Shown: positions 7,760-16,694, numbered from the stretch's first letter. The stretch is DNA of 64,000 nt from Listeria ilorinensis (GCF_913566895.1 NZ_CAJYCN010000007.1:1-64000), one strand, 5' to 3'. Notes: a model not told the origin generated them from the letters alone. Numbers and translations are program-made.

Positions 7760-9922
7760 TCACCTCTTAATTAAATGATTGACTGTTTTGCGATATTGCA
7801 CATTCCCCTGGATCAATCCTAATAAAGTTTCTAAAAGCACTAAAGAGACGCCTATTCCAAAAATAACCAGAGAATTGAAATATAAACTCACTATTATCAA
7901 TATCACCAATAAAGCACTCACTAATTTTATTAAAAATGAGCGATATATCCTCAAAATACTTTTTCCTGTTAAAACTTGAATACTAATTTTTTGCTCATAA
8001 ATTTTATAATAGAGATGTACCTGATAAACAGCCAATATCCAACTGAGGCATACAAACACGAATATGCTAGAAACCATGGTTTTTAGAGAACTTTCTAAGT
8101 ATTCGATTTGATTTCCTACTTGACTATACACAGATTGTGTTGAAGTAATATATTCTTTAGTCCCTGTTTTTTGTAAAGTCGGAACTAAATTTTGATAGGC
8201 ATGGGTTTGGGACGCATCAGAAATAAACGTTGAACTAGTAATATATGAACCTATTAGTAATTCTGAGATCGAAGGATTTAATAAAACTGCAATTGGATCT
8301 ATAATGCTATATTGGTTTTCTGGCACACCTGCCGAAGATGTGAAAGTGAAATATTTTTGCTGATTATCTACATAAATTATGTTGATATTTAAATCTTCTT
8401 TTTGAGTATTCACTTGAGGAACATCAATCTTTTTATAGACACTATTTTTCCAGTTAACCTTTTGTTCAAAAAAATCATCTAACATAACATTTTTAATCAT
8501 TTCTTCCTTTTCCTTAAGCTTCTCAGGTACTAATATATTTAATGTATTATCATCATGAATCATTTTTTCATTGATATTAACTTTAGAGGAATGGATTGGA
8601 TTATGCAAAAGATAATTTTCATCAATAGTGATACTATTTCCATTCATTCCATAGGCATCTTGTTCGGAGCGAATATTTTCCTCAAAAAGAAACTTATAAG
8701 GATCCTTTTGAAGAACCATAAAATTTGATGCGTCTACTATGAAGCCCTTCTTCTCTTTTACTAATTCTTTGTATAAATCTACTAGCTTTAAATTAATGAA
8801 ATATTCACCTTTTATATCTCCATTCTTCAAATGATCTTGGTAATTTAACTGATAGATATTCTTTGCTCTTTCCCAGGTTTTTAGTGAGCTTAGTTCTTGC
8901 TTCAAGGTATTGTAGTTTTGGAAAGAGAAACCAATTGCTATCAGTATCACTACAAATAGTGCCAGCATAGAAACAAGATTTATGATACTCAGTTTTTTAA
9001 CAAATTTTTGTCCTTTTATATAACTATTCGTATTTAAAAAGACTTTTTGGCTTTTCCTTCGAATAAAAATCATACTTATAAGAAAAGATAGCAATAAAAC
9101 CATAAGATAAGATAGAGCTGCATCAAAATAAATCTCCCAAGAATTAGTATCACCAAGTAATGTTGAAAAAAGTGCTATTAAAGCAAAAGCGATCATGATT
9201 GCAATTATCTGTAAATATAATTCACTTTTGAAGAATTGGAAATAATAGGCACGGGAATCTTTACTAAATATATGGACGATTGCTATTTTCTTTGCATTTA
9301 GTTCAACTGTATAATAAAGTGCAAATAGATATAGTAGCAAACAAATAGCAAAGATGATGATACCTAATGTATACTTTCCGATAAAATTCAACGTTGGAGA
9401 TTCATCAATTTTTTTCACTTCAGCATAATTTGACAAGAAATTTTTTGCTGCCTTGATTTCCTTTGGGCTCCCTTCAATGAATACTTCAGAAGGCAGACCG
9501 TTATTTTGGATTTGATAAAAATTAACTATCTCCATTTTCAAAAGTGAAGATGGAATCTTTATTGTTGCTTCATCTTTATAATTTGTTAGTGAAGTCTTTT
9601 CTAGCGCTTGTTTATTATTATTTATATTTGACATCGCCTGCTGAGTTACTTCGGAAATAGCAGTTTGATAAATAAGGATTGATTTCTCATCATTAAAAAA
9701 AGTCGTGCCAATTATAAGATGATTTTTCTGTGCAAATTCTTGCCACTCACTGATAGTCTCCGTTACTTGAGAAGGCGATTCTTCGCTTTTATAAGCTAAG
9801 GCATAATATACTTTTTCTTTTCCTAATAATGCGTCTACATTGTTCTGTATAGAAAATGTCAAAATAAGCCAAAAACTATCGATTACTAGTATGGTCAATA
9901 ATACTATTTTTATTATTTTCAT
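7760..9922 (-). CDS. Bacteriocin-associated integral membrane protein (lactococcin 972 family)
   Basis: A 720-residue membrane protein with an N-terminal helix (about 5-22) and a large extracellular part. A three-helix cluster lies around 190-290, a helix near 320-345, a second long extracellular domain (about 350-600), and helices at the C-terminus (about 620-710). This FtsX/MacB-like layout with a partner ATPase downstream is that of the DUF1430 proteins next to lactococcin 972 genes. The frame could start 15 codons earlier, but ATG at 9922 has a good AGGCGGTGG site and a proper helix begins there (MKIIKIVLLTILVI). It probably forms the permease of the exporter/immunity system. Confidence 0.85.
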   Translation of the reverse strand: MKIIKIVLLTILVIDSFWLILTFSIQNNVDALLGKEKVYYALAYKSEESPSQVTETISEWQEFAQKNHLIIGTTFFNDEKSILIYQTAISEVTQQAMSNINNNKQALEKTSLTNYKDEATIKIPSSLLKMEIVNFYQIQNNGLPSEVFIEGSPKEIKAAKNFLSNYAEVKKIDESPTLNFIGKYTLGIIIFAICLLLYLFALYYTVELNAKKIAIVHIFSKDSRAYYFQFFKSELYLQIIAIMIAFALIALFSTLLGDTNSWEIYFDAALSYLMVLLLSFLISMIFIRRKSQKVFLNTNSYIKGQKFVKKLSIINLVSMLALFVVILIAIGFSFQNYNTLKQELSSLKTWERAKNIYQLNYQDHLKNGDIKGEYFINLKLVDLYKELVKEKKGFIVDASNFMVLQKDPYKFLFEENIRSEQDAYGMNGNSITIDENYLLHNPIHSSKVNINEKMIHDDNTLNILVPEKLKEKEEMIKNVMLDDFFEQKVNWKNSVYKKIDVPQVNTQKEDLNINIIYVDNQQKYFTFTSSAGVPENQYSIIDPIAVLLNPSISELLIGSYITSSTFISDASQTHAYQNLVPTLQKTGTKEYITSTQSVYSQVGNQIEYLESSLKTMVSSIFVFVCLSWILAVYQVHLYYKIYEQKISIQVLTGKSILRIYRSFLIKLVSALLVILIIVSLYFNSLVIFGIGVSLVLLETLLGLIQGNVQYRKTVNHLIKR

Positions 9923-9951
9923 TTTATTCCACCGCCTATATAAACTAAATG

Positions 9952-9975
9952 TAATCCCCGTTTTCACGGGGATTA
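9952..9975 (-). terminator. Intercistronic hairpin between bacteriocin and transporter genes
   Basis: TAATCCCCG (9952-9960) and CGGGGATTA (9967-9975) form a perfect 9-bp stem with a 6-base loop. The U-tract after it is poor (CATTTAGTTT). It sits 9 bases after the precursor stop, so it looks like a partial terminator or 3' stabiliser that would keep precursor mRNA in excess over transporter mRNA. Confidence 0.6.
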
Positions 9976-9984
9976 TTCAATTTA

Positions 9985-10365
9985 TTAATAGGTGTTCCAA
10001 TAAACTTTATTGCCCCATAAGGTAGACGGCAGTTCAGCAATAGCAGGATATTTTTTACCTTTTGATGCTTTTTTTGTCTTTTGGCTATTTTTTACAGTAG
10101 CAGAATGTGATTTAGTTTCATGATTATACCAAGAGTGTACAACATTAGAAGTTACGTAGTGAGACCATTTTCCTCCCCCTACATATTGAATGCTTTTAAG
10201 TAAACCATTCGGTCGATTCTTTTGTTCACCATTCACATAATAGGCACCTGTATCATAGTCATATTCCCCTACTTCTCCGCCAGCTGCGTGGGCTATACTA
10301 GGATTTCCAAATACAAAAGGGGCACATAAAACAATAGAAAACATCCCGATTAACCATTTTTTCAT
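9985..10365 (-). CDS. Lactococcin 972 family bacteriocin precursor
   Basis: A 126-residue secreted precursor. The Sec signal peptide runs MKKWLIGMFSIVLCAPFVFG and ends with the likely cleavage site AHA/AGG near residue 29. The mature part has the family landmarks: a Gly-rich GGGKWSHYV, then SWYNHETKSHSATV, then a Lys-rich linker and a C-terminal Trp-containing tail. Lactococcin 972 binds lipid II and blocks septum formation in sensitive lactococci, so a similar target is inferred here. The start is set at 10365 because AAAGGAG lies 11 bases before it; the frame extends 11 codons further upstream without a site. It is first in an operon with the membrane protein, ATPase and a 61-residue protein. 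Confidence 0.88.
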   Translation of the reverse strand: MKKWLIGMFSIVLCAPFVFGNPSIAHAAGGEVGEYDYDTGAYYVNGEQKNRPNGLLKSIQYVGGGKWSHYVTSNVVHSWYNHETKSHSATVKNSQKTKKASKGKKYPAIAELPSTLWGNKVYWNTY

Positions 10366-10415
10366 CTTCCAAGCATCTCCTTTTTTGTAATTTATCATGT
10401 AGAAGAATCAAGAGT

Positions 10416-10442
10416 ACATACATCACAAAGCTATATGTATGT
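10416..10442. promoter_or_regulatory. Inverted repeat ACATACAT/ATGTATGT upstream of bacteriocin gene
   Basis: ACATACAT (10416-10423) and ATGTATGT (10435-10442) are exact inverted 8-mers with an 11-base gap. They lie between the promoter candidate and the bacteriocin start codon and could be an operator or a leader hairpin. Confidence 0.5.
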
Positions 10443-10450
10443 TTACTATA

Positions 10451-10486
10451 TCACGATATTTTCTGTCAAAGCAGAAAATATCGTGA
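10451..10486 (-). promoter_or_regulatory. 15-bp perfect palindrome overlapping a TTGACA -35
   Basis: TCACGATATTTTCTG (10451-10465) and CAGAAAATATCGTGA (10472-10486) are perfect inverted 15-mers around TCAAAG. On the minus strand a consensus -35, TTGACA, occupies 10464-10469 in the centre. Possible -10s downstream are TATAGT (13 bp) or TAGTAA (15 bp), both poorly spaced. A dimeric repressor or activator bound here would control the bacteriocin operon. No regulator gene is adjacent. Confidence 0.6.
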
Positions 10487-10515
10487 AATGCTCAATTCTT
10501 GTCATGAAATCAAAA

Positions 10516-10529
10516 AGAAAGCGTTTTCT
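10516..10529. promoter_or_regulatory. cre-like site upstream of bacteriocin promoter
   Basis: AGAAAGCGTTTTCT matches the CcpA catabolite-responsive element core (TGWAANCGNTNWCA) except at the two outermost bases. It lies about 50 bp upstream of the TTGACA hexamer, a position suited to catabolite control. CcpA binding is inferred. Confidence 0.4.
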
Positions 10530-10608
10530 AATTTTATTTAGTCTATTAAATGAAATATTCTTACTAATTCGTTAATGTAACACCCCTTTGATAAGTATCT
10601 TTTATAAA

Positions 10609-10637
10609 CAAAAAAGACCGCAAACCATAACTGGTCT
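10609..10637 (-). terminator. Terminator behind pta
   Basis: On the minus strand AGACC (10633-10637) and GGTCT (10615-10619) enclose a loop and are followed by TTTTTT (10609-10615). A second, weaker stem, AATAGCAG/CTGCTATT, lies at 10648-10681 nearer the pta stop. Confidence 0.55.
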
Positions 10638-10687
10638 ACAGTCTCAAGAATAGCAGCAGATCAACACTAACCTTCTGCTATTTTTAT

Positions 10688-11665
10688 TTATTCACTCACT
10701 GCTTGTGCTGCGGTGATAAGTGCTAAATTATACACATCTTCCGTATTGCAGCCGCGGGATAGATCGTTTACGGGAGCATTTAATCCTTGTAAGATCGGAC
10801 CTACTGCTTCGAAATTTCCTAAGCGTTGGGCAATTTTGTAGCCGATATTGCCAGCTTCAAGGCTTGGGAAGATAAATACGTTTGCATCCCCTTTTAGAAC
10901 GGAACCTGGTGCTTTTTGAGCGGCTACTGATGGAACAAATGCTGCATCAAATTGGAATTCACCGTCTAATGTCAACTCTGGTGCTTTTTCTTTTGCCAAT
11001 GCAGTTGCTTCGACTACTCTTTCCGTTTCTTCAGATTTTGCAGAACCTTTTGTTGAAAAGCTAAGCATTGCGACTCGTGGATCGATCCCGAAAATTTGAG
11101 CCGTTTCAGCACTGACTACCGCATTTTCTGCCAAGTCAGCAGCTGTTGGAGCAATGTTGATCGCTACATCGCTGAACAAATAACGTTCTGCGTCACGAAC
11201 CATGATCATTGCGCCTGCTACTTTCGATACGCCCGGTTTTGTTTTGATGATTTGTAAAGCTGGGCGAACAGTATCACCTGTCGAATGGATCGCACCACTC
11301 ACAAGACCGTCTGCTTTTCCCGTGAAAACAAGCATGGTGCCGAAATAGTTCGGATCAACCAGCATTTTGCGTGCATCTTCTTCGGTTGCTTTGCCTTTGC
11401 GGCGTTCTACAAATGCGGCTACCAATTCGTCAAATAACGGATCGCCTACTGGATTATGAATTTCGATTCCTTCTACAGATACGCCTGCTTTTTCTGCTGC
11501 TTGGGCAATTTCTGATTCTTCACCAAGAAGTACTGGAACGATGACTTTTTCTGCCGCTAAACGTGCTGCAGCTCCAACGATACGTTCATCCTTTCCTTCT
11601 GGTAATACGATTCGAACACCTTTGCCAGAAACTTGTTCTTTAATAGATGTAAATAAGTCGCTCAT
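10688..11665 (-). CDS. pta: Phosphate acetyltransferase
   Basis: A 325-residue enzyme interconverting acetyl-CoA plus phosphate and acetyl phosphate plus CoA, in the cytosolic acetate pathway. The full PTA_PTB fold is present. Recognisable segments are RIVLPEGKDERI near the N-terminus, SGAIHSTGDTVRPALQIIKT (about 130-150) and LQGLNAPVNDLSRGC near the C-terminus, which contributes to the CoA/phosphate site. The length is normal for the short Pta/EutD form. ATG at 11665 follows GGAGG at 7 bases; the frame extends further upstream without support. It is a single-gene unit, divergent from feoAB. The equivalent gene in L. monocytogenes also lies beside feoAB (lmo2103-2105, from memory). Confidence 0.95.
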   Translation of the reverse strand: MSDLFTSIKEQVSGKGVRIVLPEGKDERIVGAAARLAAEKVIVPVLLGEESEIAQAAEKAGVSVEGIEIHNPVGDPLFDELVAAFVERRKGKATEEDARKMLVDPNYFGTMLVFTGKADGLVSGAIHSTGDTVRPALQIIKTKPGVSKVAGAMIMVRDAERYLFSDVAINIAPTAADLAENAVVSAETAQIFGIDPRVAMLSFSTKGSAKSEETERVVEATALAKEKAPELTLDGEFQFDAAFVPSVAAQKAPGSVLKGDANVFIFPSLEAGNIGYKIAQRLGNFEAVGPILQGLNAPVNDLSRGCNTEDVYNLALITAAQAVSE

Positions 11666-11768
11666 TTGATTTCCTCCATTACTCTTTATTCCCACTCATT
11701 ATCATACTATAGTTTTCACAAAGATGACAGGGAAAAAACATAGATAAAAACAGAAATTGGAAGGCTTC

Positions 11769-11786
11769 AGCTGTATCATTACAGCT
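11769..11786. promoter_or_regulatory. Palindrome AGCTGTA-TCAT-TACAGCT in the pta/feo intergenic region
   Basis: Perfect 7-bp arms with a 4-base centre, about 105 bp upstream of pta, within the 300-bp divergent region. It could be a regulator site for pta. I know no Listeria regulator with exactly this consensus. Confidence 0.4.
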
Positions 11787-11920
11787 AAATGAAGTTTGTG
11801 ACTTTTGTCTTTGCACTTGTACAGTGAAGGGTTTTCTAAACTGTATTACTCGCCTATCCAACTTTTTTTCAAAAAAAACTTCATATTATGATCCGTTCGT
11901 GATAAAATAAACATAACAAA

Positions 11921-11935
11921 TGATAATGATTCTCA
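11921..11935. promoter_or_regulatory. Fur box upstream of feoA
   Basis: TGATAATGATTCTCA matches the Bacillus/Listeria 7-1-7 Fur box TGATAATNATTATCA with one mismatch, 32 bp before the feoA ATG. It implies Fur-Fe(II) repression of the ferrous iron uptake operon. Confidence 0.75.
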
Positions 11936-11967
11936 TAGTCAGTCTTTTATGGAAGGAGGCGCATCCG

Positions 11968-12198
11968 ATGAATTTGAATGAGACAGCCATTGGAGACCGC
12001 GTTAAAATTACCGAATTAAAGCTTTCAAGTAAGATGTTGCAGCGTCGTCTTCGTTCACTTGGGTGTGACGAGGGTTGTGAAATCTGTGTCAAACAAAAAG
12101 GTGCATTTGGCGGCCCTTGTACATTTGAAACGAAGGGGCAGTACATCAGTATTCGGAATTGTGATGCTTGCCAAATAAGGGTGGAAATGAATGGATAG
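11968..12198 (+). CDS. feoA: Ferrous iron transport protein A
   Basis: A 76-residue SH3-like cytosolic partner of FeoB, starting [17 protein letters not shown]. The conserved glycine-rich turn after RLRSLG and the closing beta strands ([15 protein letters not shown]) fit FeoA, although it has more Cys than usual. The start at 11968 follows GGAAGGAGG at 8 bases. The stop overlaps the feoB start (ATGGATAG), so translation is coupled. It lies behind a Fur box. Confidence 0.9.
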   Translation: MNLNETAIGDRVKITELKLSSKMLQRRLRSLGCDEGCEICVKQKGAFGGPCTFETKGQYISIRNCDACQIRVEMNG

Positions 12199-14182
12199 AA
12201 CGTTTTGCTTACTAGGAAATCCTAACACGGGAAAAACTTCTCTTTTCAACGCTTTAACGGGGTCTTATGAATATGTCGGCAACTGGAGCGGCGTAACGGT
12301 TGAAAAAAAAATCGGGACGCTTCGTTCCAAAGTGGGTAAATTAATTGATTTGCCGGGGATTTATGATCTTAATCCGATCTCACGTGATGAAACTGTTGTC
12401 ACGCGTTTTTTGTTGGAAGATTCCTTTGATTCTATGCTGAACATTGTAGATGCGTCTCAAATCGAACGGAATTTAAAATTGACAGTTGAGCTGCTTGAAT
12501 TCGGAGCTCCGATGATCATGGGACTGAATATGGTCGATGTGGCTGGTTCACGTGGCATCAAAATTGATATCCCGTCGCTCGCAAGAAAGCTTCGCACGCC
12601 GATTCTCCCCATTATCGCCCGCTCAGGAAAAGGAACGGATGACATTCTGGCGGCTTTGGCGGACAAGACCGTCGCACCGGCTCGACCACTAGTATTGCCA
12701 TACGGGGCACCTGTCGAAGCAGCTATCCTTCAGATAAGTGAGCTTGTCTCCGGCTTGATTGCCAAGAAACGGGTGCGCTGGTTAGCAGTTCAATTACTCG
12801 CTGGAAACCCGGTGGCGCTAGCCTTTTTTGCTGAGCATGGTAAGCAGGAAGCAGCAAATCAGATCATCCAAACAGCACAAGATCAGCTGGATGTGCCGCT
12901 TGAGCAGCATTTAAACAAGATTCGCGAAGATTATATCCAAGATGTATGTCTTGGCTCAGTGGAACATACCCGCTCGGCTAATGTACCACTTTCGGATAAG
13001 CTGGACCGGATATTAACCCATAAATTACTCGGTATCCCGATTTTTCTTGGAATCATGTGGCTGATTTTTCAAATTACATTTACCTGGGTTGGTGCTCCCC
13101 TTTCGGATCTGCTAGATGGGTTTATTGGCGGAACTCTGACAGACTGGGTCACAAATGGGCTTACGGCGATCGGGACTTCGCAGTTTCTGATCGACCTGAT
13201 CACACAGGGTATTATTGCCGGTGTGGGTGGTGTACTGGTTTTTGTACCACAGATTCTTGTGATTTTTTTCTTTATTTCAGCACTTGAAGATTCTGGCTAC
13301 ATGGCGCGGATTGCAGTTGTGATGGACCGTGTGATGGAAATGTTCGGACTGAATGGCAAGGCTTTTATTCCCATGATTATCGGCTTTGGCTGTAATGTAC
13401 CGGGAATCATGGCGGCGCGTTCGATCGAAGAGTCCAAAGAACGGATGTTGACGATTTTGGTGACGCCCTTTATGTCCTGTTCAGCTCGTCTGCCCGTTTA
13501 TGCTTTATTTGTCGGAGTCTTCTTCGAGCAGTATCAGGCGCTTGTCGTATTGTCACTTTATGTACTCGGCATCATACTGGCACTCGTTGTGACGAAGATT
13601 CTCTCTAAAACACTGCTAAAAAATGATAATTCGGTCTTTGTGGTCGAACTACCTCCCTATCGCGTGCCTTCTGCTAGAACTTTATGGCGTAGTACATGGG
13701 AAAAAGGGAAAGGCTTTCTGAAAAAAGCGGGTACCTTTATTTTTGCCGGCTCTGTCATCATCTGGCTGCTCAATTATGCCGGACCGACCGGATTTGATGT
13801 GCCAATGGGCGAAAGTTTTCTGGCTATTATCGGTGGCTTTATCGCTCCGATTTTGGCACCACTCGGCTTTGGTACTTGGCAGGCTGGTGCGACTTTGATT
13901 CCTGGTTTTCTGGCTAAGGAAGTGGTCGTTTCGACAATGGCGATCATTTATTCCGTTAGTGAAGAAGGGCTTGGAGCACTTCTTTCCACCCATTATACGC
14001 CGCTTTCTGCCTATTGTTTCATGCTGTTCATCCTGCTGTACATTCCATGTCTGGCAACTGTCGCGGCAATTAGAAAAGAAACGGCTTCCTGGAAGTGGAC
14101 GGCTTTCTCGGTCATTTATCCGCTTGCAACTGCGTATATACTCGTTTTTTGTGTTTACCAGATTGGCAGTTTATTTACCTAG
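12191..14182 (+). CDS. feoB: Ferrous iron transporter FeoB
   Basis: A 663-residue Fe(II) permease of the cytoplasmic membrane. The N-terminal G-domain shows G1 GNPNTGKTS (about 9-17), G3 DLPGIYDL and G4-like NMVD, followed by a helical GDI-like region to about 265. The membrane part has two Gate repeats: the first contains [16 protein letters not shown] and [11 protein letters not shown], the second [19 protein letters not shown]. The length is normal. It overlaps feoA by 8 bases and is followed 15 bases later by a small Cys-rich partner. Iron-responsive control through the upstream Fur box is expected. Confidence 0.95.
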   Translation: MDRTFCLLGNPNTGKTSLFNALTGSYEYVGNWSGVTVEKKIGTLRSKVGKLIDLPGIYDLNPISRDETVVTRFLLEDSFDSMLNIVDASQIERNLKLTVELLEFGAPMIMGLNMVDVAGSRGIKIDIPSLARKLRTPILPIIARSGKGTDDILAALADKTVAPARPLVLPYGAPVEAAILQISELVSGLIAKKRVRWLAVQLLAGNPVALAFFAEHGKQEAANQIIQTAQDQLDVPLEQHLNKIREDYIQDVCLGSVEHTRSANVPLSDKLDRILTHKLLGIPIFLGIMWLIFQITFTWVGAPLSDLLDGFIGGTLTDWVTNGLTAIGTSQFLIDLITQGIIAGVGGVLVFVPQILVIFFFISALEDSGYMARIAVVMDRVMEMFGLNGKAFIPMIIGFGCNVPGIMAARSIEESKERMLTILVTPFMSCSARLPVYALFVGVFFEQYQALVVLSLYVLGIILALVVTKILSKTLLKNDNSVFVVELPPYRVPSARTLWRSTWEKGKGFLKKAGTFIFAGSVIIWLLNYAGPTGFDVPMGESFLAIIGGFIAPILAPLGFGTWQAGATLIPGFLAKEVVVSTMAIIYSVSEEGLGALLSTHYTPLSAYCFMLFILLYIPCLATVAAIRKETASWKWTAFSVIYPLATAYILVFCVYQIGSLFT

Positions 14183-14197
14183 AATGGAGGAATTCGT

Positions 14198-14365
14198 ATG
14201 AGTCTGATCGTCAATATTGTCTTAGCCGGACTGATTTTCGGTTACACGTTTTATGCGCTAGTTCGGTTCTTCAAGCGCAGCAAAGCAGGCAAGTGCGCTT
14301 CCTGCGAATTGGAAAAAGTGTGCGAATGCGAGCATGAAGCGCACCTGCCAGAGCATTTAAAATAA
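14198..14365 (+). CDS. FeoB-associated Cys-rich membrane protein
   Basis: A 55-residue protein with one N-terminal membrane helix (MSLIVNIVLAGLIFGYTFYA) followed by Arg/Lys and a short CASCELEKVCECEHEAH segment. That pattern is found in small proteins encoded after feoB in Firmicutes (FeoB-associated Cys-rich family), in the position FeoC holds in enterobacteria. The Shine-Dalgarno AATGGAGG is 7 bases away and it lies 15 bases after feoB. The Cys/His cluster may bind a metal, and the role in Fe(II) transport is inferred. Confidence 0.8.
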   Translation: MSLIVNIVLAGLIFGYTFYALVRFFKRSKAGKCASCELEKVCECEHEAHLPEHLK

Positions 14366-14410
14366 AAAAAGCCAGCAAGTCGCTTGAATGGCGCGTTGCT
14401 GGCTTTTTTT
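14364..14410. terminator. Bidirectional terminator between feo operon and aldo/keto reductase
   Basis: AAAAAAGCCAGCAA and TTGCTGGCTTTTTT form a long stem with A/T runs at both ends. It begins at the stop of the Cys-rich protein and ends at the stop of the convergent reductase, so it can serve both transcripts. Confidence 0.9.
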
Positions 14411-15390
14411 CATGAAAAGCCGACAATATTGTGCGGTACGTAGGGTTCTTCCAGATAGGCGATATCTTTAGCGGTCAGTTTAAACTGGACAGCATCGGCA
14501 GCTGTTTCAACATGTGAAAGTTTGGTAGCACCAACAATAGGGGCAGCCACTGTCCGTTTTTGAAGCAGCCAGGCAAGAGCCACATGAACACGGCTGACTT
14601 CATACTTTGTAGCAAGCTCAGCTACTCTCTTGATAATCAACTGATCTTGGTCTGCTGTCCGATCGTATTTTGAACGTGCGATTTCATCTGTATCTGAGCG
14701 TTTCGTGTGGGCAGAAGCATCTCTAGTGAGGCGCCCGGAAGCAAGTGGGCTATAGGGTGTGAGCGCTATTTTTGTCGCATCACAATAAGGTATCATTTCT
14801 CGCTCTTCTTCCCGATAGATCAGATTCAAATGATTCTGCATAGAAACAAATTTTGTCCAACCGTGCTGTTCCGCAATATTCTGCGCTTTCTGGAACTGCC
14901 AGGCGTACATGGCAGAAGCACCGATATAACGAACTTTTCCTGCTTTGACGATCTCATGCAACGCCTCCATCGTTTCTTCAATCGGGGTGTCATAATCCCA
15001 GCGATGGATGATATACAGATCAACGTAATCAGTTTGAAGTCTTCGCAGACTGTGATCAATTTGTGAGTGAATCGCTTTCTTAGACAGTCCCGAGCCGTTC
15101 GGTCCGTCAAACATTTTCCCATGCACTTTTGTTGCCAGTACGATTTGATCGCGATCAGCATATTCTTTTAAAGCGCTGCCAAGAATCTCTTCGCTTTTCC
15201 CCAGTGAATAAACATTCGCCGTATCAAAAAAATTAATCCCCAGTTCGAGCGCTCGTTTGATGATCGGACGACTTTCCTCTTCATTCAAAAGCCATTTGTG
15301 AATCCAGTTGCTTGAATCCCCAAAACTCATCGATCCTAAACAAATCCGTGAAACATCCAGTCCTGTATGACCAAGTTTTGTATATTCCAT
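14410..15390 (-). CDS. Aldo/keto reductase
   Basis: A 326-residue NADPH-dependent oxidoreductase with a TIM-barrel AKR fold. Tetrad positions are visible: Asp and Tyr in FFDTANVYSLGKSEE, Lys in VLATKVHG and His in YIIHRWD. The C-terminal cofactor loop region includes VAAPIVGATKLSHVE. The start MEYTKLGHTG at 15390 has AAAGGAG at 7 bases; the longer frame to 15468 has no site. The closest general type is the YhdN/YajO-like general stress reductases, with an unknown carbonyl substrate. It is a single-gene unit converging on the feo operon. Confidence 0.9.
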   Translation of the reverse strand: MEYTKLGHTGLDVSRICLGSMSFGDSSNWIHKWLLNEEESRPIIKRALELGINFFDTANVYSLGKSEEILGSALKEYADRDQIVLATKVHGKMFDGPNGSGLSKKAIHSQIDHSLRRLQTDYVDLYIIHRWDYDTPIEETMEALHEIVKAGKVRYIGASAMYAWQFQKAQNIAEQHGWTKFVSMQNHLNLIYREEEREMIPYCDATKIALTPYSPLASGRLTRDASAHTKRSDTDEIARSKYDRTADQDQLIIKRVAELATKYEVSRVHVALAWLLQKRTVAAPIVGATKLSHVETAADAVQFKLTAKDIAYLEEPYVPHNIVGFS

Positions 15391-15635
15391 CTTTAAGCTC
15401 CTTTCTGTTGCTGGTTTTACTGTAGCACTTGGAGTTCGCTCCATGTCAAGTGGAAACCCTTCATACATAACAGCAAAAAAGATTTTACTACTTTTAATTT
15501 AAAATAATCTTTTTATGTTCACAGTTTAACTTAATAGAGATAAATTGTATCCTATATGATAGAATGAAATTATCTACAGTTCTTAAAGACAAAAGGCAGT
15601 TGTTTTTGCTTATTAAATTCAAATGGAGATGATCA

Positions 15636-16694
15636 ATGATGGAAATTGAACAATTTACAAGTAATCTAAAAACCATTAGCGAAAGAGTCGAACAACTACG
15701 CGACAATATTACCACCGAAGAAGCAACAAAAACATCACTCATTATGCCCTTTTTTCAAATTTTAGGGTATGACGTTTTTAATCCTTTGGAATTTTCACCT
15801 GAATATGTGGCAGATGTTGGTATTAAAAAAGGAGAAAAAGTGGATTATGCTATTTTAGAAAACGGGAATCCGCTTATCCTAATCGAAGCAAAATCAATTA
15901 GCGAAAAATTAAAGAAACATGATTCGCAGTTATTTAGATACTTTGGTACGACAACAGCAAAAATTGGCATTTTAACAAATGGGGATGAGTATCGATTCTA
16001 CACCGATTTAGAAGAACCTAACAAAATGGATTCTACACCATTCTTTTCTTTCTATCTCTCTGAATTTAAAGACGGTCAAGTAGCCGAAATTTTCAAATTC
16101 CATAAAAATAATTTTGATTTAACGAATATTTCAAAAGCAGCATCTGATTTAAAATATTTAGGTTACATAAAAGAGTTTTTAACAACTCAATTAAATGATC
16201 CTAGTGAAGAATTTGTGAAATTCATAATTACAGAAATCTATGATGGAATGAAAACGAAAGCTATTTTAGAAAAATTTACTCCTGTTGTGAAAAAAGGATT
16301 TAGACAGTTCATCTCGGAGCAAGTCAATAGCAAGCTGAGTGCTGCATTAAACTCTTCAGTTAGTTTAAGTGAAGATGAAAATACAGTTGTAGAAGAAATA
16401 AGTGAAACCAATATAATTACCACTGGAGAAGAAATCGAAGCCTTTACAACAACTAAAATCGTTTTAAAAGATACGATTGATCTTGAAAGAATATTCTATA
16501 GAGATAATAAGTCCTATTTTAATATCCTTGTTGATAATAGTATTCGCAAATGGTTATTGAGGCTATATATCAATAATTCACGTAAATTCATTGTTTTAAA
16601 TGATGAAGAGAAAACAGAGATTGAAATCGTTGATGTAACAGATATCTATAATTATAGAGAAAAAATTATTTCGATTGCTGAAAAATTTGTTTAA
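15636..16694 (+). CDS. Orphan HsdR-N-like (type I restriction) nuclease-domain protein
   Basis: A 352-residue protein. Residues about 20-150 match the N-terminal nuclease domain of type I restriction R subunits (HSDR_N_2 type). Visible features are MPFFQILGYDVFNPLEFSPE, Asp in EKVDYAI and the ExK motif in LIEAKS, a PD-(D/E)xK arrangement, then QLFRYFGTTTAKIGILTNG. The helicase/translocase domains of HsdR are absent. The last 200 residues are unrecognised. No hsdM or hsdS lies nearby. Such solitary proteins are common in Firmicutes and of unknown function; a DNA-cleaving defence role is possible but unproven. Two adjacent ATGs could start it; GGAG precedes both. Confidence 0.7.
   Translation: MMEIEQFTSNLKTISERVEQLRDNITTEEATKTSLIMPFFQILGYDVFNPLEFSPEYVADVGIKKGEKVDYAILENGNPLILIEAKSISEKLKKHDSQLFRYFGTTTAKIGILTNGDEYRFYTDLEEPNKMDSTPFFSFYLSEFKDGQVAEIFKFHKNNFDLTNISKAASDLKYLGYIKEFLTTQLNDPSEEFVKFIITEIYDGMKTKAILEKFTPVVKKGFRQFISEQVNSKLSAALNSSVSLSEDENTVVEEISETNIITTGEEIEAFTTTKIVLKDTIDLERIFYRDNKSYFNILVDNSIRKWLLRLYINNSRKFIVLNDEEKTEIEIVDVTDIYNYREKIISIAEKFV

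Noticed and set aside
14707-15161. Open frames in other phases over the aldo/keto reductase
   Set aside because: Shadow frames; the reductase has complete motifs, a proper start and a terminator.
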